A stretch of 64,000 nucleotides of DNA from contig JAUJOQ010000003.1 in assembly GCA_030447725.1 (NCBI GenBank), positions 62,001 to 126,000 of the forward strand. Reading direction: 5' to 3'. Position 1 is the first letter of the stretch. The number at the start of each line of letters is the position of its first letter. Below the pieces are notes generated by a model. The model did no database searches. It was not told the origin of the DNA and saw only the letters and a program-made list of their open reading frames with translations. Shown in pieces: positions 34,165-44,047 of the stretch. This stretch comes from Thermoleophilaceae bacterium. Lineage in GTDB: Bacteria > Actinomycetota > Thermoleophilia > Solirubrobacterales > Thermoleophilaceae. A program made the position numbers and the translations under genes.

Positions 34165-36350
34165 TGGCCGAACCGGCGGGCGCAGGGGAGAGCACCCCGG
34201 ATCGCGGGCCCGCCCGCTCGGGCGCGGGCCGCCTGCCGACGCTGCGCGAGAGCATCGTCGCCTTCGGGCACCTGGCTGTCCTCTCCACGTTCGCGCTCGC
34301 CCAGCCGCTCTTCTCGCTGCTCTCGGACAATCCGGAGTTCTTCGCGGCCCGCGGCTCGGCTCCGGCCGACGTGATCGTCTTCGCCCTGCTCCTGGTCGCG
34401 GTCCCGCCACTCGTGCTGCTCGGCATCGAGGTGCTGATCGGCCTGGTCGCGCCCGCCGCGCGGCGCTTCACCCACCTCGGGTTGATTGCGCTGCTGGCTG
34501 CCGTGGTCTTCGTGCAGGCGCTCAAGGATGCCCTTGGCTCCTCTGACGTGCTGCTGATCGTCGTCGCGCTCGCCCTGGGGGCGGTCGCCGCGGTCCTGTA
34601 CGCACGCGCGGAGCCGGTGCGGTCGTTCATGAGCGTGCTCACGCCGGCGCCGCTTGCCTTCCTCGTGCTGTTCCTGTTCATCTCGCCGGTCTCGAAGATC
34701 ACGCTTGCCGACGAGGCGAGCGCCAAGTCGGTGGGCAACGTGGCGCGCGTGCCGGTGGTGATGGTCGTGTTCGACGAGTTCCCGAGCACGTCGCTGATGG
34801 ATGCCCGGCGCAACATCGACCGCGAGCGCTACCCGGGCTTCGCGCGGCTGGCCCGAGACGGCACTTGGTTTCGCAATGCCCACACGATCTACGACTCGAC
34901 CACCAGGGCGGTGCCGGCGATCATGGACGGCAACTACCCCGAGAAGGACACGCTTCCCACATCCTCGGAGCACCCCAACAGCATCTTCGCGCTGCTGGGC
35001 AAGACGCACCGCATGAACGTCTCGGAGGAGGCCACCACGGTCTGCCCGCGCGACCTGTGCACCGACGCCCGGACCGAGGAGCCCTTCCTAGACCGGCTCG
35101 GCTCGATGACCGATGACCTGAGCCTGGTCTACGCCCACGTGGTGACCCCGCCCGCGATCGAGCGCGACCTGCCGAGCGTCTCCGAGAACTGGGGCAACTT
35201 CGGCGCCGACGCCGGGGGAGGCGAGGTGAGCGGCTCGCCCGGTGCGGCAACGCCGAGCGCGGAAGAGGCCCAGACGCGAGCCAACCTGAACGGCAACCGG
35301 CGCCAGCGCTTCGAGGAGTGGACCGACGCGATCCAGCCCGGCAACCGCCCCGCTCTGAACTTCAAGCACGCGCTGCTCCCGCACGTTCCCTGGCAATACC
35401 TGCCCGACGGACAACTCTACCGTCGCCAGGCCGACGATCCGGTGTCCAACCTTTCGCGACAGTCCTACCCCGACGCGGGCCAGGTCGACCAGCTGCAGAT
35501 GCGCCACCTGCTCCAGCTCGGCTTTGCCGACCTCGAGATCCAACGGCTGATCTCCCACTTGGAGCAGACCGACGCCTACGACAAGTCGCTGATAGTGGTC
35601 ACCGCCGACCACGGCGTGTCGTTCAAGCAGGGGCAATTCGACCGCCGCAAGGCAACCGAGGAGAACTTCGACGAGGTATCCCCGGTCCCCCTGTTCGTGA
35701 AGGAGCCCGGCCAGGAGAAGGGGCGCGTCGATGACTCGATCGTCGAGACGACCGACATCCTGCCCACGATCGCCGACGTGCTGGGCATCGAGCTGCCCGA
35801 CAAGACCGACGGCAGCTCGGCGTTCAGTGCGGAGGTCCGCGGCCGCGAGGAGGTCAAGATGCTCAAGCGCGACCTGTCGGGGTGGATCCGCCTCGACGGT
35901 GACGAGTTCGAGCGTCGGAAGCGGGAGGAGCTGGCCAAGAAGGTGCGTCTGTTCGGCACGGGCGCCGACGGCCCCGACCGGATCTTCCGCATCGGTCCCA
36001 ACCAAGGTCTCCTCGGGACCTCGGTCGCCGGGCTCGGAACGGCCGGCGACTCCCAGGCCAGGATCAGCCTGATCGGCGCGGAGGACTTGAACGATGTCGA
36101 CCCCGACGGCGGCTACGTGCCGATCTGGATCGTCGGCAAGGTGTCGGGCGGGTCGGGCGACGACCGCAACGTCGCCGTCTCCGTGAACGGCACGATCCGC
36201 GCGGTGGGCAACTCCTTCAGGCTGGCGACCGGAGGAGACGAGCTGGTCTCGGTGATGCTCCCCCCGAGCGCGCTCGAGGAGGGGGAAAACGAAGTGAACG
36301 TCTACGAGGTAACGGGCGGGTCGAAGCTCCGGAAGATGGACGGGAGCTGA
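34164..36350 (+). CDS. Membrane sulfatase/phosphotransferase-like protein (alkaline phosphatase superfamily)
   Basis: The 728-residue protein has about five N-terminal membrane helices (residues 30-180), then a large external domain of the sulfatase fold. Metal ligands are visible in VVMVVFDEFPSTSLMD and VVTADHGVSF, and a nucleophile candidate in YDSTTRAVPAIMDG. The layout resembles LtaS-like and lipid A phosphoethanolamine-type transferases, suggesting transfer of a head group to an envelope polymer. The C-terminal 120 residues are a beta-rich extension. Confidence 0.78.
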   Translation: MAEPAGAGESTPDRGPARSGAGRLPTLRESIVAFGHLAVLSTFALAQPLFSLLSDNPEFFAARGSAPADVIVFALLLVAVPPLVLLGIEVLIGLVAPAARRFTHLGLIALLAAVVFVQALKDALGSSDVLLIVVALALGAVAAVLYARAEPVRSFMSVLTPAPLAFLVLFLFISPVSKITLADEASAKSVGNVARVPVVMVVFDEFPSTSLMDARRNIDRERYPGFARLARDGTWFRNAHTIYDSTTRAVPAIMDGNYPEKDTLPTSSEHPNSIFALLGKTHRMNVSEEATTVCPRDLCTDARTEEPFLDRLGSMTDDLSLVYAHVVTPPAIERDLPSVSENWGNFGADAGGGEVSGSPGAATPSAEEAQTRANLNGNRRQRFEEWTDAIQPGNRPALNFKHALLPHVPWQYLPDGQLYRRQADDPVSNLSRQSYPDAGQVDQLQMRHLLQLGFADLEIQRLISHLEQTDAYDKSLIVVTADHGVSFKQGQFDRRKATEENFDEVSPVPLFVKEPGQEKGRVDDSIVETTDILPTIADVLGIELPDKTDGSSAFSAEVRGREEVKMLKRDLSGWIRLDGDEFERRKREELAKKVRLFGTGADGPDRIFRIGPNQGLLGTSVAGLGTAGDSQARISLIGAEDLNDVDPDGGYVPIWIVGKVSGGSGDDRNVAVSVNGTIRAVGNSFRLATGGDELVSVMLPPSALEEGENEVNVYEVTGGSKLRKMDGS

Positions 36351-36361
36351 GGCGGCGGGAC

Positions 36362-36724
36362 CTAGACGTCCCCCAGACAGTCCTCCAGCGCCTCCAGCAC
36401 CTCGTCGCTTCCGTCGTTGACGAACAGCAGTGCCGTGCCCACCTGCTCGGCGTCCTGCGCCTCGCCCTTGAACTGCTGGCCCTCCGCCTCGCCGCTGGAC
36501 ACGAAGAACTCGACCCGGGGACCACCCGGGCCATCCACCTGGATCGACTGCTCGCCGACCAGCTCGGCCTCGAGACCGGCCTCGTTCGTGAAGCAGTCCA
36601 GCGCCACCGCCCGCTTGTCGTTGGGGTCGGGCTCATCGCCGCTGGTCGGCTCGTCGGAGCCGCAGCCGCCCGCGGCGAGGGCCAGTACGCACACGCTCAG
36701 GAGCGTCGAGATCCGGCTCTGCAT
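36362..36724 (-). CDS. Small lipoprotein
   Basis: The 120-residue product has a type II signal peptide with lipobox L-A-A-G-G-C at about residue 21, then an Asp/Pro-rich spacer and a small domain with two cysteines (ALDCFTNEAG, LEDCLGDV). It is convergent with the sulfatase-like gene, 11 bases apart, and divergent from the next. The function is unknown. Confidence 0.7.
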   Translation of the reverse strand: MQSRISTLLSVCVLALAAGGCGSDEPTSGDEPDPNDKRAVALDCFTNEAGLEAELVGEQSIQVDGPGGPRVEFFVSSGEAEGQQFKGEAQDAEQVGTALLFVNDGSDEVLEALEDCLGDV

Positions 36725-36901
36725 CGTCGGGCAGGGTAGTGGTCAGGAGATGAAGCAGGTGTCCTCGCCTGCTACCGTCTGCGACTTCGGCGCGCGCGCG
36801 CCCCTTACCGCTCGACGCTCTTCCCGCAGTCTCCCGCTCGTCCAGGTCGCAGGTGTCATGGGAGGCCCGCGCGCAGGCGCGCTCGATCCGGTGCACGACC
36901 G

Positions 36902-37864
36902 ATGAACAGACGCTTCGCGCTACTTCAAGTCGCCTTCTCCCTCGTCGCGCTGGCCGCCGTCGTGTGGTGGGCCTCCCACCAGGAGGCGCCGCGCATCCCA
37001 AACGCCGGCAGCGCCCTGACCTGGCTGGCGGGCGCCGGCGCGCTGTATGCGATCACGACCCTCGTCCGGGCCGAGCGCTGGCACCAGATTCTGCAGATGA
37101 ACGGCGTGGACGCGGGAAGGGGCGACTGTTACGGGCTCACGGCCGTCGGCTACATGGGCAACAACGTGCTCCCGGCGCGCGCGGGCGAGGCTCTGCGCGT
37201 GGTGCTCCTCGATGCCCGGGTGAACGCCGGCAAGCGCAGGCTGCTCGGCACGATCGTGGCCGAGCGCCTGCTTGACGTGATCGCGCTCAGCGTGATCCTG
37301 GTGGTCACCGCGTACGGGGTGCTCTCGGATCGCGACGTCTTGCCGACCGACCATCCGATCCTGATCGTCGGCCTGGGCGTCGTGGCACTCGGCATCGGTG
37401 CGTTCGTGTTCAGCGTCCTGCGCCGCCGCGGCGCGCTCGCCCGCTTCCGCGACTTCGCGCGGCCCCTCGCGGGCGCGCCCCGGGCGCTGCTCGGTCGCAG
37501 GGGCGCCCTACTGCTCGCGAGCACCTTCGGGCTGTGGGTGCTCGAGGGCGGCGTGTACCTCACCGTTGCGCAGGCGGTGGACCTCGATATCAGCGCCTCG
37601 GGCGCCCTGTACCTCGTCGCGCTCACGAACTTCGTGGCCGCGCTTCCGGCGGCGCCGGGGTCGATCGGCACCTTCGACGCCGCAGTGGCCTTCGGAGCTA
37701 AGGCGCTCGGGGGAGCCAGCGCCGCGGTGATCTCCTACCTGCTCCTGCTGCGGTTCGTCCTCTACGTGCCCATCACCGTCGTCGGTCTCGCGGTGATGGT
37801 GGTCCGCTACGGAGGCTGGGCTCGGCTGCGTTCGGCCGCCCGCCTCCAGGCCAGCCAGGCCTGA
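36902..37864 (+). CDS. Lysylphosphatidylglycerol synthase/AglD-like flippase family membrane protein
   Basis: The 320-residue integral protein has the family segments VGYMGNNVLPARAGEALRVVLL, AERLLDVIALSVILV and AALPAAPGSIGTFDAAVAF. Members (UPF0104) include the flippase domain of MprF and other lipid-translocation proteins. No aminoacyl-transferase domain is attached. The gene starts a run of membrane genes that follow with short gaps. Confidence 0.82.
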   Translation: MNRRFALLQVAFSLVALAAVVWWASHQEAPRIPNAGSALTWLAGAGALYAITTLVRAERWHQILQMNGVDAGRGDCYGLTAVGYMGNNVLPARAGEALRVVLLDARVNAGKRRLLGTIVAERLLDVIALSVILVVTAYGVLSDRDVLPTDHPILIVGLGVVALGIGAFVFSVLRRRGALARFRDFARPLAGAPRALLGRRGALLLASTFGLWVLEGGVYLTVAQAVDLDISASGALYLVALTNFVAALPAAPGSIGTFDAAVAFGAKALGGASAAVISYLLLLRFVLYVPITVVGLAVMVVRYGGWARLRSAARLQASQA

Positions 37865-37873
37865 CCGTCCGCA

Positions 37874-39487
37874 GTGCGTATCTCCGCCGCTCAGGCTCTG
37901 GCGTTACGGCTCCGTGACCGGACCGCCCAGGGCGACGCCTCGCCCAGCCGGCCCGGCCCCACCGCCCTTCCCCGCAGCGAGGGGCACTCGGCGCCGGTGT
38001 GGCCGGCTCTGCTGATCTGCTTCGCAGTCGCCGGCCTCACACTCCTGCTGCCCTCCACGCCCACCTACGACCCCTGGGCGTGGATCATGTGGGGCCGCGA
38101 GATCGGTCAACTCGACCTGAACACCACCGGGGGGCCGTCGTGGAAGCCGCTGCCCGTCATGTTCACCACCGTCTTCTCGCTCTTTGGCTCCGACGTGGCC
38201 CCCTACCTCTGGCTCTGGGTCGCGCGGGCCGGCGGCATGTTCGCACTGGTGATGGCCTTCCGGCTCGCCCGCCGGCTCACCGGAGGCGGCCCGGCGGGTG
38301 TCATCGCCGGCCTGACCACGTGCGCGTTCCTTCTCACCAGCTACCAGTTCGCGCGCGACGCGGCCCTCGGCAACTCCGAGCCGCTGCTGGCCGCCATTGC
38401 CCTCTGGGCGTTCCAGCGCCACCTCGACGGTCGCCGCGACCATGCTCTCTACCTCGGGTTCGCCGCTGCGCTGCTGCGTCCGGAGGCGTGGCCCTTCATA
38501 GGCGCCTACGGTCTCTGGCTATGGTTTCGCCAGCCTGAGCTGCGGCTACGGGTCGCTGCTGTCGGCGTGCTGATCCCGGTGCTCTGGTTCGGACCGGAGC
38601 TGTGGGGGTCCGGCGACGCTCTCCGCGCCTCGACGCGCGCCAACGATCCCAACGCCGGCAGCGCCGCCTTCGCCGACAGTCCGGGGCTCGAGGTGGCCTA
38701 CCGCTTCCACGAGCGCACGGTCTGGCCGATCGAGTTGGGCGCGCTGATCGCTGTGGTGTACGCGTCTGTCATGTTCGTGCGGGAGCGGAGCCAGCATCCG
38801 GCGCTGTGGGTGTTGGCCGCGGGGCTCGGGTGGCTCGCTCTCGTCGCAGTCATGACAGAGCTAGGCTACGCCGGCAATCAGCGGTATCTGATCGTGACCA
38901 CCGCGGCCATCTGCGTGCTCGGGGGAGTGGGCTTCGGACGCATCTTCGAAGGGCTGCGCATCGGGGTCGCGCGGCTTACGGACCGGCCGGCGGCGGGCCT
39001 GGTCGTGGCGTCGGGCATCTTCGGCCTCGGCTTGCTGGCGTTGACGCCGGTGATCAAGGACAAGGCGGACAACACGGAGGTGACCGCGGGAAAGCTGGAG
39101 TACGAGGCGAGCCTGTGGGGCAACCTGCCGGAGGCGATCGAGAAGGCCGGCGGACGAGACAGGCTCCTGCGCTGTGGCAGCGTCTACAGCGGCCCCTTCC
39201 AGACCCAGATGGTGGCCTACGAGCTCGGCGTGCACGGAGTGCACGTGGAGGCGCTGGTGCCCACCGTGCCCCCCGGACTGGCGTTTCAGACCCACACCGT
39301 GCGCGACGGCCCGCTGGTCACCGACGTGACCGACGACCGCTTTCGTCCGCTGGCCACCAACTCCCGCTGGCGCGTGCTCACCGCGCCGCGTGCCGATGCC
39401 GCCGGGCGCGAGTGTCCAGCCGCCGGGCCCGACGCGCCCCGGGTCGCCCCCCGCGCCTTGACTCCCAAACTCGTGTCCTCGCGCTGA
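37874..39487 (+). CDS. Multispanning membrane protein, GT-C glycosyltransferase-like
   Basis: The 537-residue protein has many hydrophobic helices. The first external loop contains STPTYDPWAWIMWGREI, a position where GT-C transferases carry an acidic catalytic motif, and RDAALGNSEPLLAAIALWAF follows. The C-terminal 150 residues are an external domain. The GTG start lies 9 bases after the previous gene. A lipid-linked sugar donor is likely but unproven. Confidence 0.65.
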   Translation: MRISAAQALALRLRDRTAQGDASPSRPGPTALPRSEGHSAPVWPALLICFAVAGLTLLLPSTPTYDPWAWIMWGREIGQLDLNTTGGPSWKPLPVMFTTVFSLFGSDVAPYLWLWVARAGGMFALVMAFRLARRLTGGGPAGVIAGLTTCAFLLTSYQFARDAALGNSEPLLAAIALWAFQRHLDGRRDHALYLGFAAALLRPEAWPFIGAYGLWLWFRQPELRLRVAAVGVLIPVLWFGPELWGSGDALRASTRANDPNAGSAAFADSPGLEVAYRFHERTVWPIELGALIAVVYASVMFVRERSQHPALWVLAAGLGWLALVAVMTELGYAGNQRYLIVTTAAICVLGGVGFGRIFEGLRIGVARLTDRPAAGLVVASGIFGLGLLALTPVIKDKADNTEVTAGKLEYEASLWGNLPEAIEKAGGRDRLLRCGSVYSGPFQTQMVAYELGVHGVHVEALVPTVPPGLAFQTHTVRDGPLVTDVTDDRFRPLATNSRWRVLTAPRADAAGRECPAAGPDAPRVAPRALTPKLVSSR

Positions 39488-39500
39488 CTATCTTTCCCTG

Positions 39501-41066
39501 ATGGCCACGGTCGCATCACGCGCTCGCGCGCTTCCTCGCGTCGACTTCCTGCGCACCGGAGTTGCCGGCGTCGTGCTGGTGGTCGGGGGGCTGCTCCTCT
39601 TCTCCCTGTGGCTGCGCACCCGCGCCTTGGGCGCCTCGCTGTGGATGGACGAGGGACTCTCGATCGGCATCGCCTCGCAGCCCTTCTTCGAGATACCGGG
39701 GGTGCTGCGCCAGGACGGCTCGCCGCCGCTGTACTACCTGATGCTGAACCTGTGGATGAGCGTCGTCGGCCGTGGTCCTGCCGACACGCAAGGGCTGTCG
39801 GTGGCGATATCGCTGCTGGCCGTGCCAGGGGGGCTCTGGGCCGGATGGACCCTGTTCGGGCGCCGCGCCGGCCTGATCTGTGCGGCGCTGGGCGCCACCA
39901 ATCCCTTCCTCACCCTCTATGCGCAGGAGACGCGCATGTACTCGTTGATGGTGGTGCTCAGCCTCCTGACCAGCGCGGCCTTCCTACACGTCTACGTGTA
40001 CCGCCGCCGCAAGTACCTGCCGGTGTTCGCGGCGCTGCTGGCGGCCATGCTCTACACCCACAGCTGGGGCATCTTCGTGACCGCCGGCACGCTGATCGCA
40101 GTCGCGCCCGCGTTCATGGCGACGGATGACCGCCGTGCGTTCATCCGCGACGTGCTGATCGGCTTCGGCGCCGCGCTCCTGCTCTACGTGCCGTGGCTGC
40201 CCACGCTGCTCTACCAGGCGGCCCACACAGGAGCGCCATGGCTCGACCCGCCGCGCTTCGGCGTGGTGGTGCAGATCTCGAAGGGCCTCCTCAGCGGGGG
40301 CACCGTGAGCGTGGCGCTGTTGCTCGCGGCCGGCTCCGGCTGCGCAGCCGTGCTGGCCAACCGCTCACGCTCGGAGGAGCGCACCGCCGTCTACGCCGCA
40401 TTCACGATCGGGGCGGCCACTCTCGCGGTGGCGTGGCTGTTCTCGCAGTTCTCACCGGCCTGGACGACGCGCTACCTCGGCGTGGCGCTGGGGCCGATCT
40501 TCCTGCTGGCCTCGGTTGGACTTGCGCGAGCCGGCACCCTCGGTCTCGTGGCGCTCGTAATCGTGCTGGGCATCTGGTCGATCCCGCGGCCCACCAGCCT
40601 CGAGAACAAGTCCAACGCCGCGGATCTGGCCGCCGCGGTCGAGGGCACCCTCAAGCCAGGCGATCTGGTGATAACCCTGCAACCCGAGCAGGCGCCGCTG
40701 ATGGACTACACGCTGCCGCCAGGTCTCGACGAGGCCACCCAGCTCGGGCCGGTGGAGATCCAGGGGGTGATGGACTGGCGCGACGCGCAGGAGCGCCTGG
40801 AGGCCGCCACTCCCGAGAAGAACCTCACTCCCCTCCTTGATAGACTGCCGCGCTCCCGACGCGTGCTGCTGGTGCATCCGGTCACGAGCAGCAACAGCAA
40901 TTGGGACGCGCCGTGGACTCAGCTGGTGCGGCGCAGGTCGGCACAGTGGGGGCAGGCCCTCGAGGCGGACCGGCGATTCACGCGCGAAGCCGCCGTCCCG
41001 GCGTTCTACCGCCGGGCCGGGCGGATCGGAGTGCGCGGGGTCCTGTACCGAAAGACTCTTGAGTAG
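39501..41066 (+). CDS. ArnT/PMT-like family 39 glycosyltransferase
   Basis: The 521-residue protein has the GT-C acidic motif in the first external loop (GASLWMDEGLSIGIA) and RQDGSPPLYYLMLNLWM, typical of the PMT_2 group. Multiple helices follow, then a soluble C-terminal domain from about residue 370. These enzymes move a sugar from a polyprenyl-phosphate donor to an envelope acceptor. TATCTT lies six bases before the ATG. Confidence 0.8.
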   Translation: MATVASRARALPRVDFLRTGVAGVVLVVGGLLLFSLWLRTRALGASLWMDEGLSIGIASQPFFEIPGVLRQDGSPPLYYLMLNLWMSVVGRGPADTQGLSVAISLLAVPGGLWAGWTLFGRRAGLICAALGATNPFLTLYAQETRMYSLMVVLSLLTSAAFLHVYVYRRRKYLPVFAALLAAMLYTHSWGIFVTAGTLIAVAPAFMATDDRRAFIRDVLIGFGAALLLYVPWLPTLLYQAAHTGAPWLDPPRFGVVVQISKGLLSGGTVSVALLLAAGSGCAAVLANRSRSEERTAVYAAFTIGAATLAVAWLFSQFSPAWTTRYLGVALGPIFLLASVGLARAGTLGLVALVIVLGIWSIPRPTSLENKSNAADLAAAVEGTLKPGDLVITLQPEQAPLMDYTLPPGLDEATQLGPVEIQGVMDWRDAQERLEAATPEKNLTPLLDRLPRSRRVLLVHPVTSSNSNWDAPWTQLVRRRSAQWGQALEADRRFTREAAVPAFYRRAGRIGVRGVLYRKTLE

Positions 41067-41084
41067 ATCGACGAACGGACACAG

Positions 41085-42626
41085 ATGAGCGAGCAGGAAA
41101 CCCAAGCCCCCGCCGAGCTCGAGACGCCCGTCGAGCCGGCCACACCCGGTCTCAAGGACAACCCCACGCTGATCATCGGCGCCGGGCCCGCCGGCCTCAC
41201 CGCCGGCTACCTCCTAGCAAAGCAGGGGCTGCCCGTGATCGTGTTCGAGGCCGAGGATCAGGTCGGTGGGATCGCCAAGACCGAGGTTCGCGACGGCCCC
41301 GGCGGCAAGTACCGGTTCGACCTCGGCGGGCATCGGTTCTTCACCAAGGTCCGTGAAGTCGATGACCTCTGGCACGAGATCATGCGCGAAGAGTTCCTCA
41401 AGCGCCCCCGCATGTCGCGCATCTACTGGAACAAGAAGTTCCTCGACTACCCCCTGCGCGGACCGGACGTGATCAAGAAGCTCGGTCCGATCGAGCTCAC
41501 GCGGGCCACGTTGTCCTACTTCTGGGCTCAGATCAAGCCCAAGGGCCGCGAGGACACCTTCGAGCAGTGGGTGTCCAACCGGTTCGGCAAGCGCCTGTTC
41601 GACCTGTTCTTTCGCTCCTACACCGAGAAGGTGTGGGGCGTGCCAACATCCGAGATCCGCGCCGAGTGGGCAGCCCAGCGCATCAAGGGACTGTCTTTCT
41701 TCAGCGCCGCGAAGGCCGCGTTCTTCGGTAACAAAGGCGACGAGATCAAGACCCTCATCGGGGAGTTCCACTACCCGCGCTACGGGCCGGGCCAGATGTG
41801 GGAGCAGATGACCGACGACATCCGCAGCCTCGGCGGCCAAGTGCTCCTCCAGACGCCGGTCGAGAAGCTCGTGGTCTCCGACGGCCGCGTGACCAAGCTG
41901 ATCGCCGCCGGCAAGGAGTACGAGTCCAACTACGTGATCTCATCGCTGCCCCTGCGCAACGTCGTGGGCATGGCCGACCCCAAGCCCAAGCCGGAGGTCG
42001 TCGCCGCGGCGAAGGGCATCCGCTACCGCGACTTCCTGACGGTGTCCCTGGTGCTCGACGGCGAGGACCTGTTCCCCGACAACTGGATCTACATCCACGA
42101 GCCCGAGGTCGAGGTTGGCCGGATCCAGAACTTCCGCAGCTGGAGCGAGTGGATGGTCCCCGACCCCACGAAGGCATGCGTCGGCCTGGAGTACTTCTGC
42201 TTCGCCGGTGACGACCTCTGGGAGATGGACGACGACAAGCTCGTAGAGCTTGGGATGCGCGAGCTCGAGCAGCTCGGCCTGGCCCGTCCCGACATGCTCG
42301 AGTTCGGCTTCGCCACCCGGGTGCCCAAGGCCTACCCGATGTACGACATGGACTACGCCGAGCGCATCGTCGCGATCCGAGGCTGGCTCGACGGGGTAGA
42401 GAACCTGCAGCAGGTGGGCCGCAACGGGCTGCACCGCTACAACAACTCGGATCACTCCATGCTCACCGCCATGCGCGCGGTGGACAACCTCGTGAAGGGA
42501 ACCGACCACGACATATGGGCGGTCAACGCCGAGTCGGTCTACCACGAGACCGAGGAGCAGGACTCACAGCAGCCCTACATCGAAGCGCCCGAGACCGAGG
42601 CCCAGAAGCAGCCGCTGCACCGCTGA
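41085..42626 (+). CDS. NAD(P)/FAD-dependent oxidoreductase (UDP-galactopyranose mutase-like)
   Basis: The 513-residue protein has a charged N-terminal tail, then a dinucleotide-binding GAGPAGLTAGYLLAKQG with the FAD ribose Glu in VIVFEAED, followed by GGIAKTE and LGGHRFFTK. The YTEKVWGVP and GLHRYNNSDHSM segments mark the family found in many exopolysaccharide clusters. It probably oxidises or isomerises a nucleotide sugar or lipid-linked sugar. It sits 18 bases after the GT-C gene. Confidence 0.82.
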   Translation: MSEQETQAPAELETPVEPATPGLKDNPTLIIGAGPAGLTAGYLLAKQGLPVIVFEAEDQVGGIAKTEVRDGPGGKYRFDLGGHRFFTKVREVDDLWHEIMREEFLKRPRMSRIYWNKKFLDYPLRGPDVIKKLGPIELTRATLSYFWAQIKPKGREDTFEQWVSNRFGKRLFDLFFRSYTEKVWGVPTSEIRAEWAAQRIKGLSFFSAAKAAFFGNKGDEIKTLIGEFHYPRYGPGQMWEQMTDDIRSLGGQVLLQTPVEKLVVSDGRVTKLIAAGKEYESNYVISSLPLRNVVGMADPKPKPEVVAAAKGIRYRDFLTVSLVLDGEDLFPDNWIYIHEPEVEVGRIQNFRSWSEWMVPDPTKACVGLEYFCFAGDDLWEMDDDKLVELGMRELEQLGLARPDMLEFGFATRVPKAYPMYDMDYAERIVAIRGWLDGVENLQQVGRNGLHRYNNSDHSMLTAMRAVDNLVKGTDHDIWAVNAESVYHETEEQDSQQPYIEAPETEAQKQPLHR

Positions 42627-42724
42627 GGGGATCGCGCCAGGTGGGGCTGTCCGCATCGACCATCCGTCCAGTAGCCGGCCCTACCGGGTGAACCTGAGGC
42701 CGGCGGGTGTCGAAGTGGAAGGAC

Positions 42725-43990
42725 ATGCGCTTCTCTACCGCCCGCGGCGCGATCGCGGCCTCGCTCTGCTCGCTCGCACTCCTGGTCCCTGTCGTCGCCC
42801 ACGGACAATTGCCCTCGGGCTCCGTCCGCGCGAGCGCGGGCAATCCCGAGGCCACCGAGTGCGGCGACTTCGATCGGCGGCCGGTGCTGGGTGACAAGCG
42901 TGCGGTGTCTGCAGGCGCGCCCAATCCGCTCGTCGGTGAGAAGTGGTACGTGGATACAAAGCCCAGCCGCTTCGGTCATAAGGGCTATCGCGAGCCGGCA
43001 TATGGCGAGTACCGCAGCTCCGGGGGGCGCGAGCAGGCTCTGATGGCGAAGATCGCTCTGACTCCGCGCTTTTTCTGGTTCGGAAGGTTCTCTGGTGACA
43101 GCTTGGATCCGCAGCGGGGTCTCGATGACCTGCAGCTGCGCGTGTGCACGTTCCTCGCCGACGCGGAGCGCGCGAATGCTGTGCCGCTGGTCACGACGAT
43201 GCGCCATCAGGGTAGGGAGTGCCATTCGCGCTATCAGGCCGGCGGGGTGCGCGAGGACGATGCGACGAGGCGCTGGTTTGACGCCTTCGCCGAGGCGGTG
43301 GGAGACTCGCGGGTCGTGATCGCCTACGAGCCCGACTCGATCGGCACGGTCGAGTGCCTTGCGCCTTCGCGCCGCGACGCCCGGATCGAGTTGTTGCGCT
43401 ACGGGATCGACCGGCTCTCTCAGCTGCCCAACGCGACGATCTACATCGAGGCCACCGCCTCCGATTGGAAGCCGGTGTCAGACACCGTGAGCAAGCTTCG
43501 CCGGATCGGTGTGCACAAGGTGCGCGGGTTCATGCTCAACGTGACCCACTTCGACTGGACCGCGGCCAACATGGCGTACGGCCGGGCCGTATCGCGGCGC
43601 CTGGGGGGCAAGCACTTCATCATCAACACCGCCTCGAACGGTCGCGGCCCGGTCCACTTCAAGCGCCGGATCGGAGCTCGCAACCGCACCATCGTCATCA
43701 ACTGCCACCCCCTCTTTCGAGGGATTGGGCCGACACCCACGACCAACACCGGCGATCCGCTCGTGGACGCCTTCATGTGGATCAGCCGGCCGGGCTACTC
43801 GAGCGGCTCCTGCAACGGCGGCCCGCGCGTCGGGGACTGGTGGCAAGAGCGCGCACTTGAGATGGCGAAGTACGGCACCGAGGGCAAGAGCCCTGCCAAG
43901 AGCACCCAGTTCGGCTTCCCGCGCGGCACGTTCACGGCCCGGGGGGTCTCGGGCACGCAGTTCCTGTTCGACAAGTTCGACGGCCCCTGA
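42725..43990 (+). CDS. Secreted glycoside hydrolase family 6 protein, copy 1
   Basis: The 421-residue protein has a signal peptide (MRFSTARGAIAASLCSLALL) cleaved near VAHGQ. The GH6 fold is clear from AYEPDSIGTV, GFMLNVTHFDWTAANMAYG, INTASNGRGPVH and DAFMWISRPGYSSGSCNGGP. The general-acid Asp in EPDS is kept. The Asp of the canonical RDC segment is Glu (GRECHSRY), and the Asp of the WVKPGGECDG-like loop is missing (GYSSGS). It may act on a beta-1,4-glucan or a self-made polymer. The ATG at 42725 has GGAAGG upstream; a GTG at 42707 is possible. Confidence 0.85.
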   Translation: MRFSTARGAIAASLCSLALLVPVVAHGQLPSGSVRASAGNPEATECGDFDRRPVLGDKRAVSAGAPNPLVGEKWYVDTKPSRFGHKGYREPAYGEYRSSGGREQALMAKIALTPRFFWFGRFSGDSLDPQRGLDDLQLRVCTFLADAERANAVPLVTTMRHQGRECHSRYQAGGVREDDATRRWFDAFAEAVGDSRVVIAYEPDSIGTVECLAPSRRDARIELLRYGIDRLSQLPNATIYIEATASDWKPVSDTVSKLRRIGVHKVRGFMLNVTHFDWTAANMAYGRAVSRRLGGKHFIINTASNGRGPVHFKRRIGARNRTIVINCHPLFRGIGPTPTTNTGDPLVDAFMWISRPGYSSGSCNGGPRVGDWWQERALEMAKYGTEGKSPAKSTQFGFPRGTFTARGVSGTQFLFDKFDGP

Positions 43991-44047
43991 TCGGAACTGG
44001 CGTCTCGGCGGTATCAAGGACCGGGTCCATTTTCCGATAGGGCGAAC

